A DNA stretch of 64,000 nucleotides. It comes from Hypoxylon rubiginosum. Taxonomy: Eukaryota > Ascomycota > Sordariomycetes > Xylariales > Hypoxylaceae. Within the stretch, counting starts at the first letter, position 1. The number at the start of each line of letters is the position of its first letter. The translations under genes and the position numbers were made by a program. Positions 44,523 to 55,633 of the stretch are shown in pieces. Below the pieces are notes generated by a model. The model was given only the letters and a program-made list of their open reading frames with translations, did no database searches and was not told where the DNA came from. The stretch lies in assembly GCA_902806565.1 (NCBI GenBank), contig CADCXA010000031.1:248001-312000 (forward strand), given 5' to 3'.

Positions 44523-46349
44523 CTAGCAATCAATAACGATCCTACCCTTACCTCGACTTACGCACTACAAAAAAGAGTCAGTGGTTTATACATTAGGTAA
44601 AACCCCATTTGAGGTTTGGAACATGTCCCGAGAGTATGACTCCCGAAACTGGCTGAAGAGGGGGGGAGAACTCTGGATGTTACTTACTGAGAGCATGGTA
44701 GTTTCTTTCTGCTCGTCCTCGAGGGCCGTGCCATTGTGCTCGACTTTCCCCTTGCACAAATCGACCATGCAGGTTCCGCAATTGCCTACAAGGCAGGATG
44801 AGTCTAACTCAAATCCGGCCTCGTTGAGCACTTCCAACAGCGACTTCTCTTGCGGCACCTGGAGAACCTCGCCAGTGGCCTTGATCTCGGCTTCGAACGG
44901 CTCGCCCGTGCCGGTTGTCGCACTACCGAATTCCTCAAAGTGCGTCTGTGATCGGGGATAGCCCAGCTTGGTCGTCAACTCGCGAGTAGCGGCAAGTAAG
45001 GATGCCGGACCGCAGCAGTAAACTAAAGTCTTGAAGTTATTCCTGCAGTCGTCGGGCGGTGGGATGATAGTTTCCACATCTAACCGGCGACCCTCGCTCT
45101 TCGTATAGACGGTAGTCTTTTCAGCCGGTAGACGGTCGAGATATACGGCTTCCTCCCTACTACGGGCGGCGTAGTGTATCTCAAGGTTGGCACCCCTATT
45201 TTGGAGAGTCCTGATTTCGCCAATGAAAGCAGTGACACCAATACCGCCAATGATGAAAACGTGCCTCGTCAGACCGTCTCCTTGGCTGCCATTCAGTAAC
45301 GGCATGGATGCATTGTGGCCCTTGCCAACTTCTACGGCATCCCCAATCTTGAGGTTATCATGCAGATACAGAGTTCCACCTCGCGAGTTGTCGTCTTTGG
45401 CGATTCCGAGTTCGAATAATCTCATGTCGCCGGAGACGACAGAATACGCCCTTGTGAATTTCGCATCGGGTCCAAATCTGAGGCGAACGTAAGGAAATCG
45501 CCCGAACTGTAATTCTCCTGATTCGATACTCTTGTCCCCTGCTTGGAACACAAACTTCTGCACCCTCAGTGTCAGTCGAGACTTCTCAACCAGTCTGTAC
45601 GACCTCCAGGGTACTGCGACATCGCCAAGTAATCTGCCGTTCATATCCTCGGCACCCTTCGCGAGTCGGTTTCGAAATAGCTCAAGAAACTCATTGCTAA
45701 ACTCCCTCATCTGAATAAGTTCTCTCATGGCCTCCTTATTGTTGGTATCTTTATAAAGGATTTGCTGCACCCGTGAAAGCGACCAATAGGGATGTATCCG
45801 TTCGATAAGTTCCATCTCGTCGCCTTCCTGGACATCACCGCCTTGTATTACACGGTAGTACCACCCTGTCCAGCCGTGGCTCTGGATCAAACTGGACATC
45901 TTCTTGTGTTCAAAGCGATGATTCAGCTTATAGCAGGGCTGCCTCGGCATCGAGACCTGGATGATAGCATCCGGTCCCAAGCGGAACTTATCACCGACGC
46001 ATAGGTTGTCTTCTGAGAGGTGATCCGTCGATAGATTCTCACCGAAGGCGCCTACTTTGAATTTGTGCTCGCGGTCTGGCAGGGTGGTCTTCCATTTAGC
46101 ATAATGCCGTGGATCGTATTGATGTATGGCGTTATCTGGGCTTTTGTGATGGACATATTGGCGCTCGTCGTCAACGAAGCCCCCTATCGTGAGGCGGACT
46201 TTGCCCTGTCGAGGTTGTTTATTAATGGCCGATGTCAGACCCTTCACACCTCCGAAAGGTCGGACTTTTCCCGTCCTCAGGCTCCGAACGGAATCCTTAG
46301 GGGGTAGAGGCGCTGGGTAGGGACGTGTTCTCTGGGCGTAAGAGCCCAT
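44523..46349 (-). CDS. MOSC - ferredoxin reductase - 2Fe-2S ferredoxin fusion oxidoreductase
   Basis: Two exons, complement of 44688-46349 and 44523-44564, give about 567 residues. The N-terminal MOSC domain (about residues 30-190) has KVGAFGENLSTDHLSEDNLCVGDKF-type sequence and QVSMPRQPCYKLNHRF with the MOSC cysteine. The centre is a ferredoxin-NADP reductase-like module: VRLRFGPDAKFTRAYSVVSGD binds flavin and HVFIIGGIGVTAFIGEI binds nucleotide. The C-terminal plant-type ferredoxin has SSCLVGNCGTCMVD, three of its four cluster cysteines. The fourth is supplied by the tiny last exon, CVSRGKGRIVIDC, after a 123-nt intron. Without that splice the protein would end in an unrelated 26-residue tail. 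The architecture resembles phthalate dioxygenase reductase fused to a MOSC sulfur-carrier domain. The electron acceptor is unknown. Confidence 0.9.
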
Positions 46350-47157
46350 GGCGAAAGTCTCTAATTATGTGGAATAGAATACAGAATGAAAGAATTGGAC
46401 CGGGTAAGTGAAGCTAATTATTAATCTAGGTACTGTAGCTATAAACTTGACTCGTACCTGTTAAACGGGAGTATTTCTAGGAGTACCCACAAAAATCGGC
46501 ACTTTGCGATATAGGGGGATAGGTTCGATTCCTGTCAGCGCTATTGGTATCCCCAGTTTTCACACCTAAGCCGTCGAGAACATACCTACCTATGTAAAGG
46601 GCCGATGAAGCTAAACAACCCGGGCGCTTAATACACAGTCCTTGTTCGGTGTAATAATGTCATTGACACATTTCCTAACAAACTCTTTATTTCTATTGCA
46701 TTGTCGTGGTACGTGTAGCTACCTACCTAAATACCTGGTACCTACACTAGACATGCATTACCACTGTAGCGACCTAACTAAGCCCCCTATGCACTTCCGG
46801 TTAGCATCAGCCGGAAACTTCCGAGGTAGGTCATGACGAATCCGTGACGGCGGGTCATACTTGGTGACAGCTAGCTAACCTTTCCTCTACGCTACATCGG
46901 CTTAAGGACAGACCTCAAGGTCCTGCGCGGCGTGAACTTTAATGTATACGGCGAGTAATGACCGTAGCCCGTGGCTTAAAACTGCGTCCAAGTCTCGCGA
47001 CGTCGAGACGACGCGCTGCGATGTGATCGTTATGTAAAAGCAGCTGTGCGATTGCAAAGAAGGTAGTGGAAAGCCAGCACCTCGTTCGCGACATTCGATA
47101 TCACTTACGAATGCTTCACCAACACGGTAATGCGAGGCTAATTTTAGCTGATTTTAC
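46350..47157. other. divergent promoter region
   Basis: This region separates the MOSC-reductase gene and the histidine kinase gene. It holds a tRNA T-arm-like hairpin near 46523-46540 (GATAGGTTCGATTCCTGTC) without the rest of a tRNA, and TACC/CCTGGTACC microsatellite-like sequence near 46717-46744. No gene was recognised. Confidence 0.45.
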
Positions 47158-50100
47158 ATGCTATCTGCTAACCGGTTCTTGGTCGCGACACCTAGCGGTG
47201 CCGTGATGTTGCCTAAGGGTAAATCATTAGTTCACCCTGTGGTAGGGTATGCACCTCAAAGACCAGCCGAGGCCAGCGAGAACAGGACCGTTCCCCCTTT
47301 CAGGCAGTCGATTGCGCCCATCCAACAGCTGTTTCGAGATGTGGACTGGAGCAAATCAGCCTTCGGGCCAATGGCCGGCTGGGACTCGGACCTTAGGCAT
47401 ATGGCTCGCTTCCTCCTCGCGGACACGAGCCCGGCAGTCTTGTTCTGGGGAGAACCGTCCTCTGTTATTTACAACGAGGCCTACTTTCCCATGCTAGGAC
47501 ACAAACATCCGAATGCGATGGGAACGAGCGCTTCGGACGTCTTGTCTTCAATCTGGGATCAACTAGCCGGGCCAATTTCTGCACAGCGTCGGACGGGCCG
47601 GACGGAAACCTGCGAGGCAATCATGCTACTCATAGAGCATAATGGTCACCTTGAAGAGACCTATTTCGACTGGAAGTTGATCCCCGTCACTAATGATGAA
47701 GGGGATGTCAAAGGGTCCTACGGCATACTCTCAGACAGGACTCGGGAAGTTATTTGCTCGAGGCAGAACTCATGCATCCGACAATTGTCTCGTCATACTG
47801 GAGCAGCTACTAGCGTAAAAGAAGTTTGGTTGACACTGCTGGCTGGCCTTCGCTATGATAACAAAGACGTTCCATTTGCTCTGCTATACTCACTGGACGA
47901 GCAATTAGGCATTACCGCCACACCTAATGAGCCTAACTACCCGTGCCATCTCGAAGGGGTCATCGGTATAGAAACAGACCATCTCACCGAGCAGGAGTAT
48001 TCTGATCTATCGTGCGACCTCGACGGATTTGCGCCAACCATGATATGGTCTCTCAAAACCGACTCGATACTCATGCTAGAGGCTAGCGATCCGTCATGGC
48101 ATAAACTCTTCAAAGGACTAGGCTGGGAAGGGCACGAACTGCCCTATAATGAGTTTGCTATAGTTTCTATCAAAGATAGCGATAAGTTGGCTGCGTTCAT
48201 GATTGTCGGCTTGAACCCGTACAGGAGATACGACGACCAGTTCTGCGGTTTCCTGCAACTCGTGGCCGATGTGGTAGCACCGCAGATATCACGGACACGG
48301 CTATCAGAAGAAGTTACGCGGCATAACGAACTGGCACAGAGCGCTCAACTATATCGTAGGAGAAGCGACATGAGATTTTCTCGCTTCGCGGAGCGGTCCA
48401 TCGTTGGTCTGGCAGTCGTTGACACGGACGGAAAGGTACTCCGCTACTTGCAGCCAATGACAGTCAACGACGGATACTGACCGTCAATAGATCTTATATG
48501 CAAACGACGCGTGGTACAAATTCTCGGGGCTAAGTCCCGCTGACCAAGAAAACTTGAGTTGGTTCGACAGTGTAGTTCCCGAGGACGTCAATCTGCTTGT
48601 GGAATGGCAAAAGAAGGTGCTAAAGGAGAAGAACGGAGGGACGTTCCAAATAAGATCCAAGGAACCATTTCGACGCGGCACCATGTATTCGGATTATCGA
48701 ACCGGTATTTGTGCTTGCTATTCGGACCTCAACGAAGAAGGCGAGGTCGAGAGTTTCATGATTCTTACGATGGATATCAGCGAGCTAAAATGGACTGAAC
48801 AGCAACTGATATCACGGTCTAAAGCACTCAAGGAGTCAGAGATGAAATGGAGAACTTATGCTGAACATTGCCCCCTTGGTATCTGCCGCACGGACGGAGA
48901 TGGGTATGTCCAATACGGTAACTACGCGTGGCGTGCTTTCTACGGCTTTGGACCCGAAGCAGTTCCAGACCCCCAACCATGGCTCCCGTGGGTTCGCGAG
49001 GATTACGTCCAGCCATGCAAAGATTTCTTTTCTCGGCTCCAACACAGCCGCGGTCCCGAGTCCATCGAGTTTCAGTCGGTCAACAAGACATACACCATTT
49101 CAGGAGGCGACGACACTGTTACGAATGGCGCCTATGTCCTTGCTACAGGATTCACGCAGTTCAAGGAAGACGGGTCAGTCGACCATATTGACTTCTGGGT
49201 CACGGACATTAGCGGGCAGAAGATGGCTGTCAAGGTTCTAACGGACAAGATGGAAGAGGCTATCCGGTTAAAGACCCAGCAAGAGCATTTCATGGATATG
49301 ATCAGCCACGAGATCCGCAACCCCTTATCCGCTGTCCTGCACTGCAGCGAAGAGATTATCGAGTCGACCAAGAGAGCCTCTGCTATACTAGATTTGGTAT
49401 TTGACGGGACTATCACTCCTAACTCGAGCAGTTCTGCCAAGGATATCTTGAAGAAGCAGATTAATAACGCCATGGACGCATCCCACACGATTTTATACTG
49501 CGTCCAGCATCAGAAGCAAATAGTCGACGACGTGCTCACCGTCTCAAAGCTCGATTCCGATCTTCTGGTTGTGTCACCCATTCCGGTACAGCCCATGGCG
49601 CTGGTTCGCTCTTCTCTTAAGATATTTAACGCCGAACTCAAAATGACGGGCATCAGCATCACGGTCGTGGAAGACACATCGCTCGCAATACTCGGGATCG
49701 AATGGGTCCTGCTCGACCCTAACCGGTTTCTTCAGATCGTGATCAACCTAGTCACTAACGCCATAAAATTCACAAAGATGTCGAAAGTCAAAGAAATCGT
49801 CGTCATGGTGTCAGCTCAGATGCATAGGCCCTCCCAAGACGAATTGGGAGTGAATTTCGTGCCGCAACGATACTCGCCCGCCACTCCAGTCTCGGCCTCG
49901 TCGTCCAGGACCCCCTCCGTCGATTTAAAAAATGTGGAAGACCTAGGACCAGACATCTTCCTATCTCTCAGCGTTAAAGATACCGGTAAGGGATTAACGA
50001 AGAGCGAAAAGACCCAAGTCTTCAAGCGCTTCGCCCAGGCGTCCCCGAAGACGCATATCGAATACGGCGGGTCGGGGCTCGGCCTCTTCATCTCGCGCCA

Positions 50101-50829
50101 GATCACGGAGATGCTGGGAGGCGAGATAGGCATGACCAGCAGCCCCGGCTCCGGCTGCACGTTCGCGTTTTACGTCAAGACCCACAGGTGCGAGGTCCCT
50201 TGCAACTCGCCGACGGCCACTGAGCCCGTGATCCGGCTGAGCCGGTCGCTCAGCCTGACGGCCGACGGGACCGCGGTGACGCCGGGGGAGGAAGGGGACA
50301 GCAACATCATCGACACGCCGCAGGGCCCGAGCACCCCGCTGCACGAAGCCTCGCCGCTGAGCGTGCTCGTCGTCGAGGACAACCTCGTGAACCAGAAGGT
50401 CCTGTGCAAGCAGCTGCGGAACCACGACTTCATCGTGCAGGCCGCCAACCACGGAAAGGACGCGCTCGACGCCGTCCTGAGCAGCAGGAGCAAGGACGTG
50501 CCCCGGGGGCAGAGCGTCTTCGACGTGATCCTGTGCGACATCGAGATGCCGATCATGGACGGCATCGAGTTCACGCGCGAGATCCGGAAACTGGAAGCTG
50601 ACGGCCAGCTGGCGGGCCACATCCCCATCCTCGGAGTCACGGCCAACGTGAGAAGCAAACAGATCAGCGGTGCTATTGAAGTTGGCATGGTGAGAAAGAA
50701 CCCGATGACCAAACTCTCATTTTTTTTGTAATCGGACTGCTAATTTCTCGAATATAGGACGGTGTGACGACGAAACCATACCGAATCGGGGAGCTCATTA
50801 CGCATATTAGCAGCGTCTGCTCTCAGTAA
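47158..50829 (+). CDS. PAS-containing hybrid sensor histidine kinase
   Basis: Three exons (47158-48435, 48491-50689, 50758-50829) give about 1,182 residues. The N-terminus contains a PAS-like region (residues about 60-200: PAVLFWGEPSSVIYNEAYFPMLG) and a GAF-like region. Two PAS segments follow, the first rebuilt across the first intron (GKILYANDAWYKFSG) and the second containing YAEHCPLGICRTDGDGYVQYGN. The kinase core has the H-box DMISHEIRNPLSAVLH with phospho-acceptor His699, the N-box QIVINLVTNAIKFTK, VKDTGKGLT and GGSGLGLFISRQI. The receiver (VLVVEDNLVNQKVL, ILCDIEMPIMDG) carries Asp1109. Its conserved lysine in TKPY lies in the small last exon. It should feed the YPD1-SKN7/SSK1 phosphorelay. 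No membrane segment is evident, so it is likely cytoplasmic. The stimulus is unknown. Confidence 0.94.
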
Positions 50830-51329
50830 TGGACGTGTAGTGTTTAATATTCTAGGTAATTTATATCTACTTCGACACACTGACATATTTAACGGATTAA
50901 AGGCAATAATTACTCGTATATTTTTCCGTGTAACATTTGGATGTATTTAAGCACGATCCGAGTGCAAGCCTAGAACTACTAACAGATGAAAGTCTCCCAG
51001 TATGGAGTATTTGGGATCTGAAAATGGAGCTGTCTACATGAACCACTCTGGCACCTTGACCACCGGTTTGGTGAACCCCTTGAAACATTTGTACTAAACA
51101 AGAATCAATCCTCATTCCACCCAAGTGAAGCTCAACGGTGCGTAGGAAGGGTAATTCCAATGCCATGCAGCAGTATGCTGACTCATCGTGGCGTTATCGC
51201 TGTCCTACCAGCCCGCGACGGCTGGCTTCTTAGGCCTCAAGATATAGACTCGCAACTTAGCGTTAGCCATAGCTCGTTCACAGTAGTCCAGTAAAGCCGA
51301 ACATATTTATGTTCGCTTAAATTCCATCA
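50830..51329. other. intergenic
   Basis: This is the 3' flank of the histidine kinase gene. No coding region was recognised. Confidence 0.5.
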
Positions 51330-52288
51330 ATGTCTACAGATATATGCGCAGCGTGTAATACAATCACCGTATCAATGCTGGCGAGCGGCTTCCAGTACCC
51401 TTTTGATTATGACGAGATTCTAAAGTCCAAGGCCCAGTGCCAACTTTGCGCTCTCGTAGCACACGCCTACAACGTCCAGCGTTGTGCCTATATAGACTGT
51501 GACCGCATTCACCGTGGCCGGATGATCTAGCAACCGTCGCGTCAGGGCCAAGGTCTGCGTGGCGATACGTTCAGACTTGGCCCGTATCATTCTGGTCTTC
51601 ATTACTCTGTCTGTGTCTCAGATGGTACGCACTAGATTCCTTATTGGATGGATGCTGAATTACGCGAATGAGATGACTGAACTTTGCATAGAATCCGACC
51701 TATTCCAGAAAGGCATTGTAACAAAGAGACAGATACACGCTGCTGACTCTCCACGCAATTTTGGCCTGCTCCGGGACTGGCTCGATGAATGCCTACGAGA
51801 CATGAAGAATGCCGGCGCGGTGGCTATTCTAGGCAGTCCTTCGATGACCTCCATTCCTCTACCTCTCTACCTTTCAGGGTCATTGATTTGGGGACAAGTG
51901 GCGGGTCAGAGCCACCGCGCCTATGGACCACGCACTACCAAGAAACTGGGAGATATCTGACTCTAAGCCACCGTTGGGGAAAGACGCAGCCCCCGAAGAC
52001 AACCAAAGCGACTCTCGACGCATGATGGTGGGATGGGTGATACTAGACAACCCGGACGATCCCGGCGAGCTTACCGCTATCTCTCTCCTGCAATCCTTCA
52101 GGTTGGACGACGAGGCAGATCCGATGTGCGTGGAATTCGTGGCATTGGCTAGGATTCCCGTACCAGCGGACTCGCTGCCGCTAGATAATGGGCCTGGGAA
52201 ATACTGCCGTGCCGGGAGAGGCAGAGTCGTTAAAAGCAGTTTTGAGTGGCTTGAAGCATGTGAGCTTCTTGATTTTATTGTAGTTTAA
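51330..52288 (+). pseudogene. decayed HET-domain (heterokaryon incompatibility) gene
   Basis: Fragments of one HET-type protein lie in order but in different frames with stops between. First is an N-terminal MSTDICAACNTITVSMLASG and YDEILKSKAQCQLCALVAHA with paired cysteines (51330-51527). Next is NFGLLRDWLDECL (about 51759), which jumps frame within the next few codons into HEECRRG. Then comes the HET-domain start RVIDLG...RYLTLSHRWGK (about 51870-51985), broken by a stop at 52023. Finally a C-terminal piece GWVILDNPDDPGELTAISLL (52034 onward) ends at 52288. The bulk of the HET domain after SHRWG, normally several hundred residues, is missing. This is a pseudogene with at least one frameshift, several stops and a large internal deletion. 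Confidence 0.75.
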
Positions 52289-52850
52289 AATTTGAAAACT
52301 AGAACTTTAGAGATTTAACGGAGCCCCTTAATTTTGAGAGGGCGAGGAGAGTCATATCCCGTAACCACTGCCTACGTCCTTGTTAGAAAACCTGCAATTG
52401 CGGCATCGCTTTCGCGACAAAGCTTCTTGAAACGGAAATATGATAGTGGCCTTAGGACTGGGTACCAACTCAGCAGTCGAATATGCTAGCTGGAGTACCT
52501 AAGGTACCTGTTATCGTGAAAAGATCGATCTTAGCACGGACTTGATGAGTAGTTTCGATATGCTTCTTACTAACGCACCATGGATGAGCATGCCGCAAAG
52601 AGCAAAGACTCTAGCCTCGACCCAATTCGAGAATCTACATGGCACATTTCCGTGGAAACGAAGTGACTTGCGCTGTTGACTAAGTCATAAAACGACCACA
52701 AACCGCCATTTCACCGTCAATTCATCATGTGTACAAAAAAGGTTTCATTTCCCATATCGCAAACCTCCCAATTGTCATCTATAATAATTGTTCGTACCCA
52801 ACGCCGTCGGACCCAGCATACCTAAAACATCATTCGTATCCGCTACTCGG
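52289..52850. other. intergenic
   Basis: This region lies between the HET remnant and the 3' end of GPI1. No gene was recognised. It may include eroded 3' sequence of the HET gene. Confidence 0.45.
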
Positions 52851-55170
52851 TTAAATCCCTCTAACCGCCCGCCCGTTCATATGCCGCCTTCCGTTGAGCG
52901 ACCCGTTTGGCGGGGGGAATCCGTACGGGTAGACGTTGACGGGCCTCTTCTTTGTCGGTAGCGAATTTAATGCGTTCCACATTTCCATGATGCCGGCCCT
53001 GCGCGCGGGAAGCATGCTGTATTGTAGTGAGTAGAGGGCCTTGCGGTGGATCGGCGGTACGAAGCGGCCGGTGACGAGGCAGAAGAGCACGCGAGGAGAT
53101 AGGTAGTGTTTACGGATACGGTGGCCCATCTGGAAGTACTGGTGGAACATAGCCGTGAAAGTGAGAGGTATAGGCTACACCGTGTTAGTTAATAATCTAC
53201 TGTAGCTAGTTGCTGTTACCACGAACCTTGAGATAGATGACCGAGGTAGGTTGAGAGGGTGGTGGTGAGGGTGACATGGAATTAATACTAAGTCTATCAG
53301 GGGTATCACGAAGTTCAAAACGAATGCCGCCTATGTATATCATTAGCAACTAGTGCCGTAGTGGAAGATCGCATATAACTCACCCGGAAGACGCCGTGGG
53401 TCCTTTGCCCTCAGCATCAATGCGAACAGCGGGAAATGATTCAAACAGGAAAGTAGCGTATCAAAAATGGCCTTGAGCGATATGATGACCATACGCGCAA
53501 GGGCAAAGTTGAGATAGAATACAACAACGGTGGGGAGAAGAAAGAAGAGAAGAGTAAACAAGATGGTGCCAACGAGAAGCTGATCGAGGTCATAATCGCA
53601 CGCGTCGACACGGTTTCGAAGGACATTGTACTTCTTGCCCTGGAATAACTGGAAGAGGGACAGGAGGATTGTCAGCTGCCAGTGATATATGCGTGCCGAC
53701 GCCAGATAGAAGGAGTAGATGTGAATTGTGAGCATCGAAAGTAGATCGGAGAAAAGAGCTATCGGCATGCTGGCACCGGCAAAACTGGAGAAGCCAATGA
53801 ACCAGACGATGTGCGGCAGCAACGGTTGCAAAGTGCCGATACAGCTGGACCAATAATCAATGACCCATAGGAACAGGTCACCTAAAAATAGCGCCAATTC
53901 GCTGTTCAGCTTTAGACCAGCCGGCCAACCCATGAGCCAAGATATGCTACTCTGTAACGCGTTGATTGTATACCGTCCCAGGAGCATACTAATCGTGTCA
54001 GCCACCCATTCGGCGTTGTCGATGATATATGATCCCAGGGCAATGCCGATGATAACGTCGTTAGCTACAAGCCACAAGCTGTTATAAAAGCGGATGTAGT
54101 CTGGATGGCTGTCAGTCACGCTGTCCCAGTCGTTCTTCCGCAGCCTGAGTTTGACGTATTGCATAGGCCAATAGCAGAATTGCTGTAGACGGATTTCCAC
54201 CTGCTGAGCTGTCGCGGATACGTCTTTGAGAGCGGGTGAGGTCGGTCGGGCTCTCCATTCTAAAATTTGTAAGAAGGCTTCGGCTGCAAATCGATGACCG
54301 ATGAGAATGAGGACGAAAATGCTGCGGATTATAGGAAATGCGTATAGTATCACCATATCCCATACCCATAATATCACATAGTCTCTCATGTTGACAGCAT
54401 GTTCTACCACTCGCTCGGAGACACTGAGCGTGCGCTTGGGTCGAGTACCAATGAGAGGTACGTTCTTCTGCAGGAGATGCTCGAGTTCCCATGTCCAGTT
54501 GATCTGGTTGACGACCCTTGCGAGAGCTCTGTCTTTCTGCGACGGCGTGTGCTCTAAGCCTGAGTGTTGCGTCTGCTTCTCTACTAGCAGGCGGGTTTTC
54601 TGTTTGTTCTTCCGCTCCTGTTTCTCATCATCAGCCTCGGAGCCATCTGATCCATGATACAAGGCATGATTATCCTTGTCGGCGAGCGAAAGCGCAATCG
54701 GGCTGAGAGATATGTACTGCATCCGAAGCGGAATCGGCCTCTGGAACAGATTGATCTGGATACTGGACGCTCTTGGGCAGGTTATCTTGGGCAATTTATA
54801 CGACGCGCCGACGGTAGCTCGTACCCATGACGGGTCTGGTTCGAATTCGGACTCGCGGTTCGTCACGCCGAGAACGTGTATGGAAGACTGGCCGCAAAGC
54901 TCAAATATTCGGGGCACGGCATGAGGCGCACTCCGCAGCAGAATACCCGTTTTCAAAGCGTTCTCAACATTCTTCGGCTACTTCATTGTTAATATAATTG
55001 GGAGTCATGGACTTGGAGTGAAGTGGATTGCTCACGTCGACATGATCCAAAACAGCTATAACGACAACATCTAGGCTCGAATTTCGCCAACCAACGATGA
55101 CACCTGGAACATCGGACGTTGCGATATCGATCGGCCAAAATACCCTCATTAATCCATCATGCTCAGGCAT
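52851..55170 (-). CDS. GPI1: GPI1 / PIG-Q subunit of the GPI-GlcNAc transferase complex
   Basis: Four exons, complement of 55036-55170, 53384-54977, 53227-53330 and 52851-53174, give about 718 residues. I start at MPEHDGLMRVFWPIDI, because family members open with a GLMRVFWP element and PGVIVGWRNSSLDVVV follows. An upstream in-frame Met at 55248 is less likely. The middle contains multiple hydrophobic segments, including FYNSLWLVANDVIIGIALGSYI, LMGWPAGLKLNSELALFLGD and HIYSFYLASARIYHWQLTILLSLFQLF. GKKYNVLRNRVDACDYDLDQLLVGTILFTLLFFLLPT is the most conserved block. LRLPG-type sequence (RRLPGGIRFELRD) is split by an intron, and AMFHQYFQMGHRIRKHYLSPRVL ends the conserved region. The protein sits in the ER membrane in the first step of GPI-anchor synthesis. 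Confidence 0.93.
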
Positions 55171-55267
55171 GGCCAGCGGGCCAGCGTCAGAGCGCCTCCA
55201 GCTAGAAGGAGCCTCTGCGCCGGAGTTGTTCTCTAGCAGATATTCCAAGCTTGGGCGATCGCGGATG

Positions 55268-55633
55268 CTACGAGTTGTCTATTAGCAACTTGCGACGAGG
55301 GTAGGGGTGATGGTGTAGTACCAAATCCGCCTCTACTCGAGCAATATGTTGTACGGGTAGAAGGACCAGGGTAAATGCGAGACTCAAGAGGGCGAATCCC
55401 TGTGCAGCGCGAACCTAGACAGAGGGACCACGGGTCAGACAGGTCTCGTACCTATTTTATAGAACATCTACGACTTTGGAGCTTGGGAGAGGTCTAGGTC
55501 CGGGTCTACTTACAATAACACCTTTATCCCAAGCAAAGACAATTAATTCGTAGAGACGGGTGACAAGATCCCATCTGGCAGTGATGTAGCCAGCTACGAA
55601 GATAGCGAGAGTGAGGACGGAAAAGGGGTGCAT
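55268..55633 (-). CDS. small two-TM membrane protein
   Basis: Two exons, complement of 55514-55633 and 55268-55414, encode 88 residues: MHPFSVLTLAIFVAGYITARWDLVTR..., a second hydrophobic segment QGFALLSLAFTLVLLPVQ after the 99-nt intron, and a short basic tail ending in a DNS stop. The splice sites (GTAAGT donor, TCTAG acceptor) and phase are clean. It lies 97 bp upstream of the GPI1 start on the same strand, so its 3' end falls within the GPI1 promoter. I believe similar short proteins occur widely in Sordariomycetes but cannot assign a function. The topology suggests an ER or other internal-membrane protein. Confidence 0.65.

Noticed and set aside
46523..46540. well-paired T-arm-like hairpin GATAGG-TTCGATT-CCTGTC
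   Set aside because: No matching acceptor 5' strand, D arm or anticodon arm upstream, so it is not a tRNA gene.
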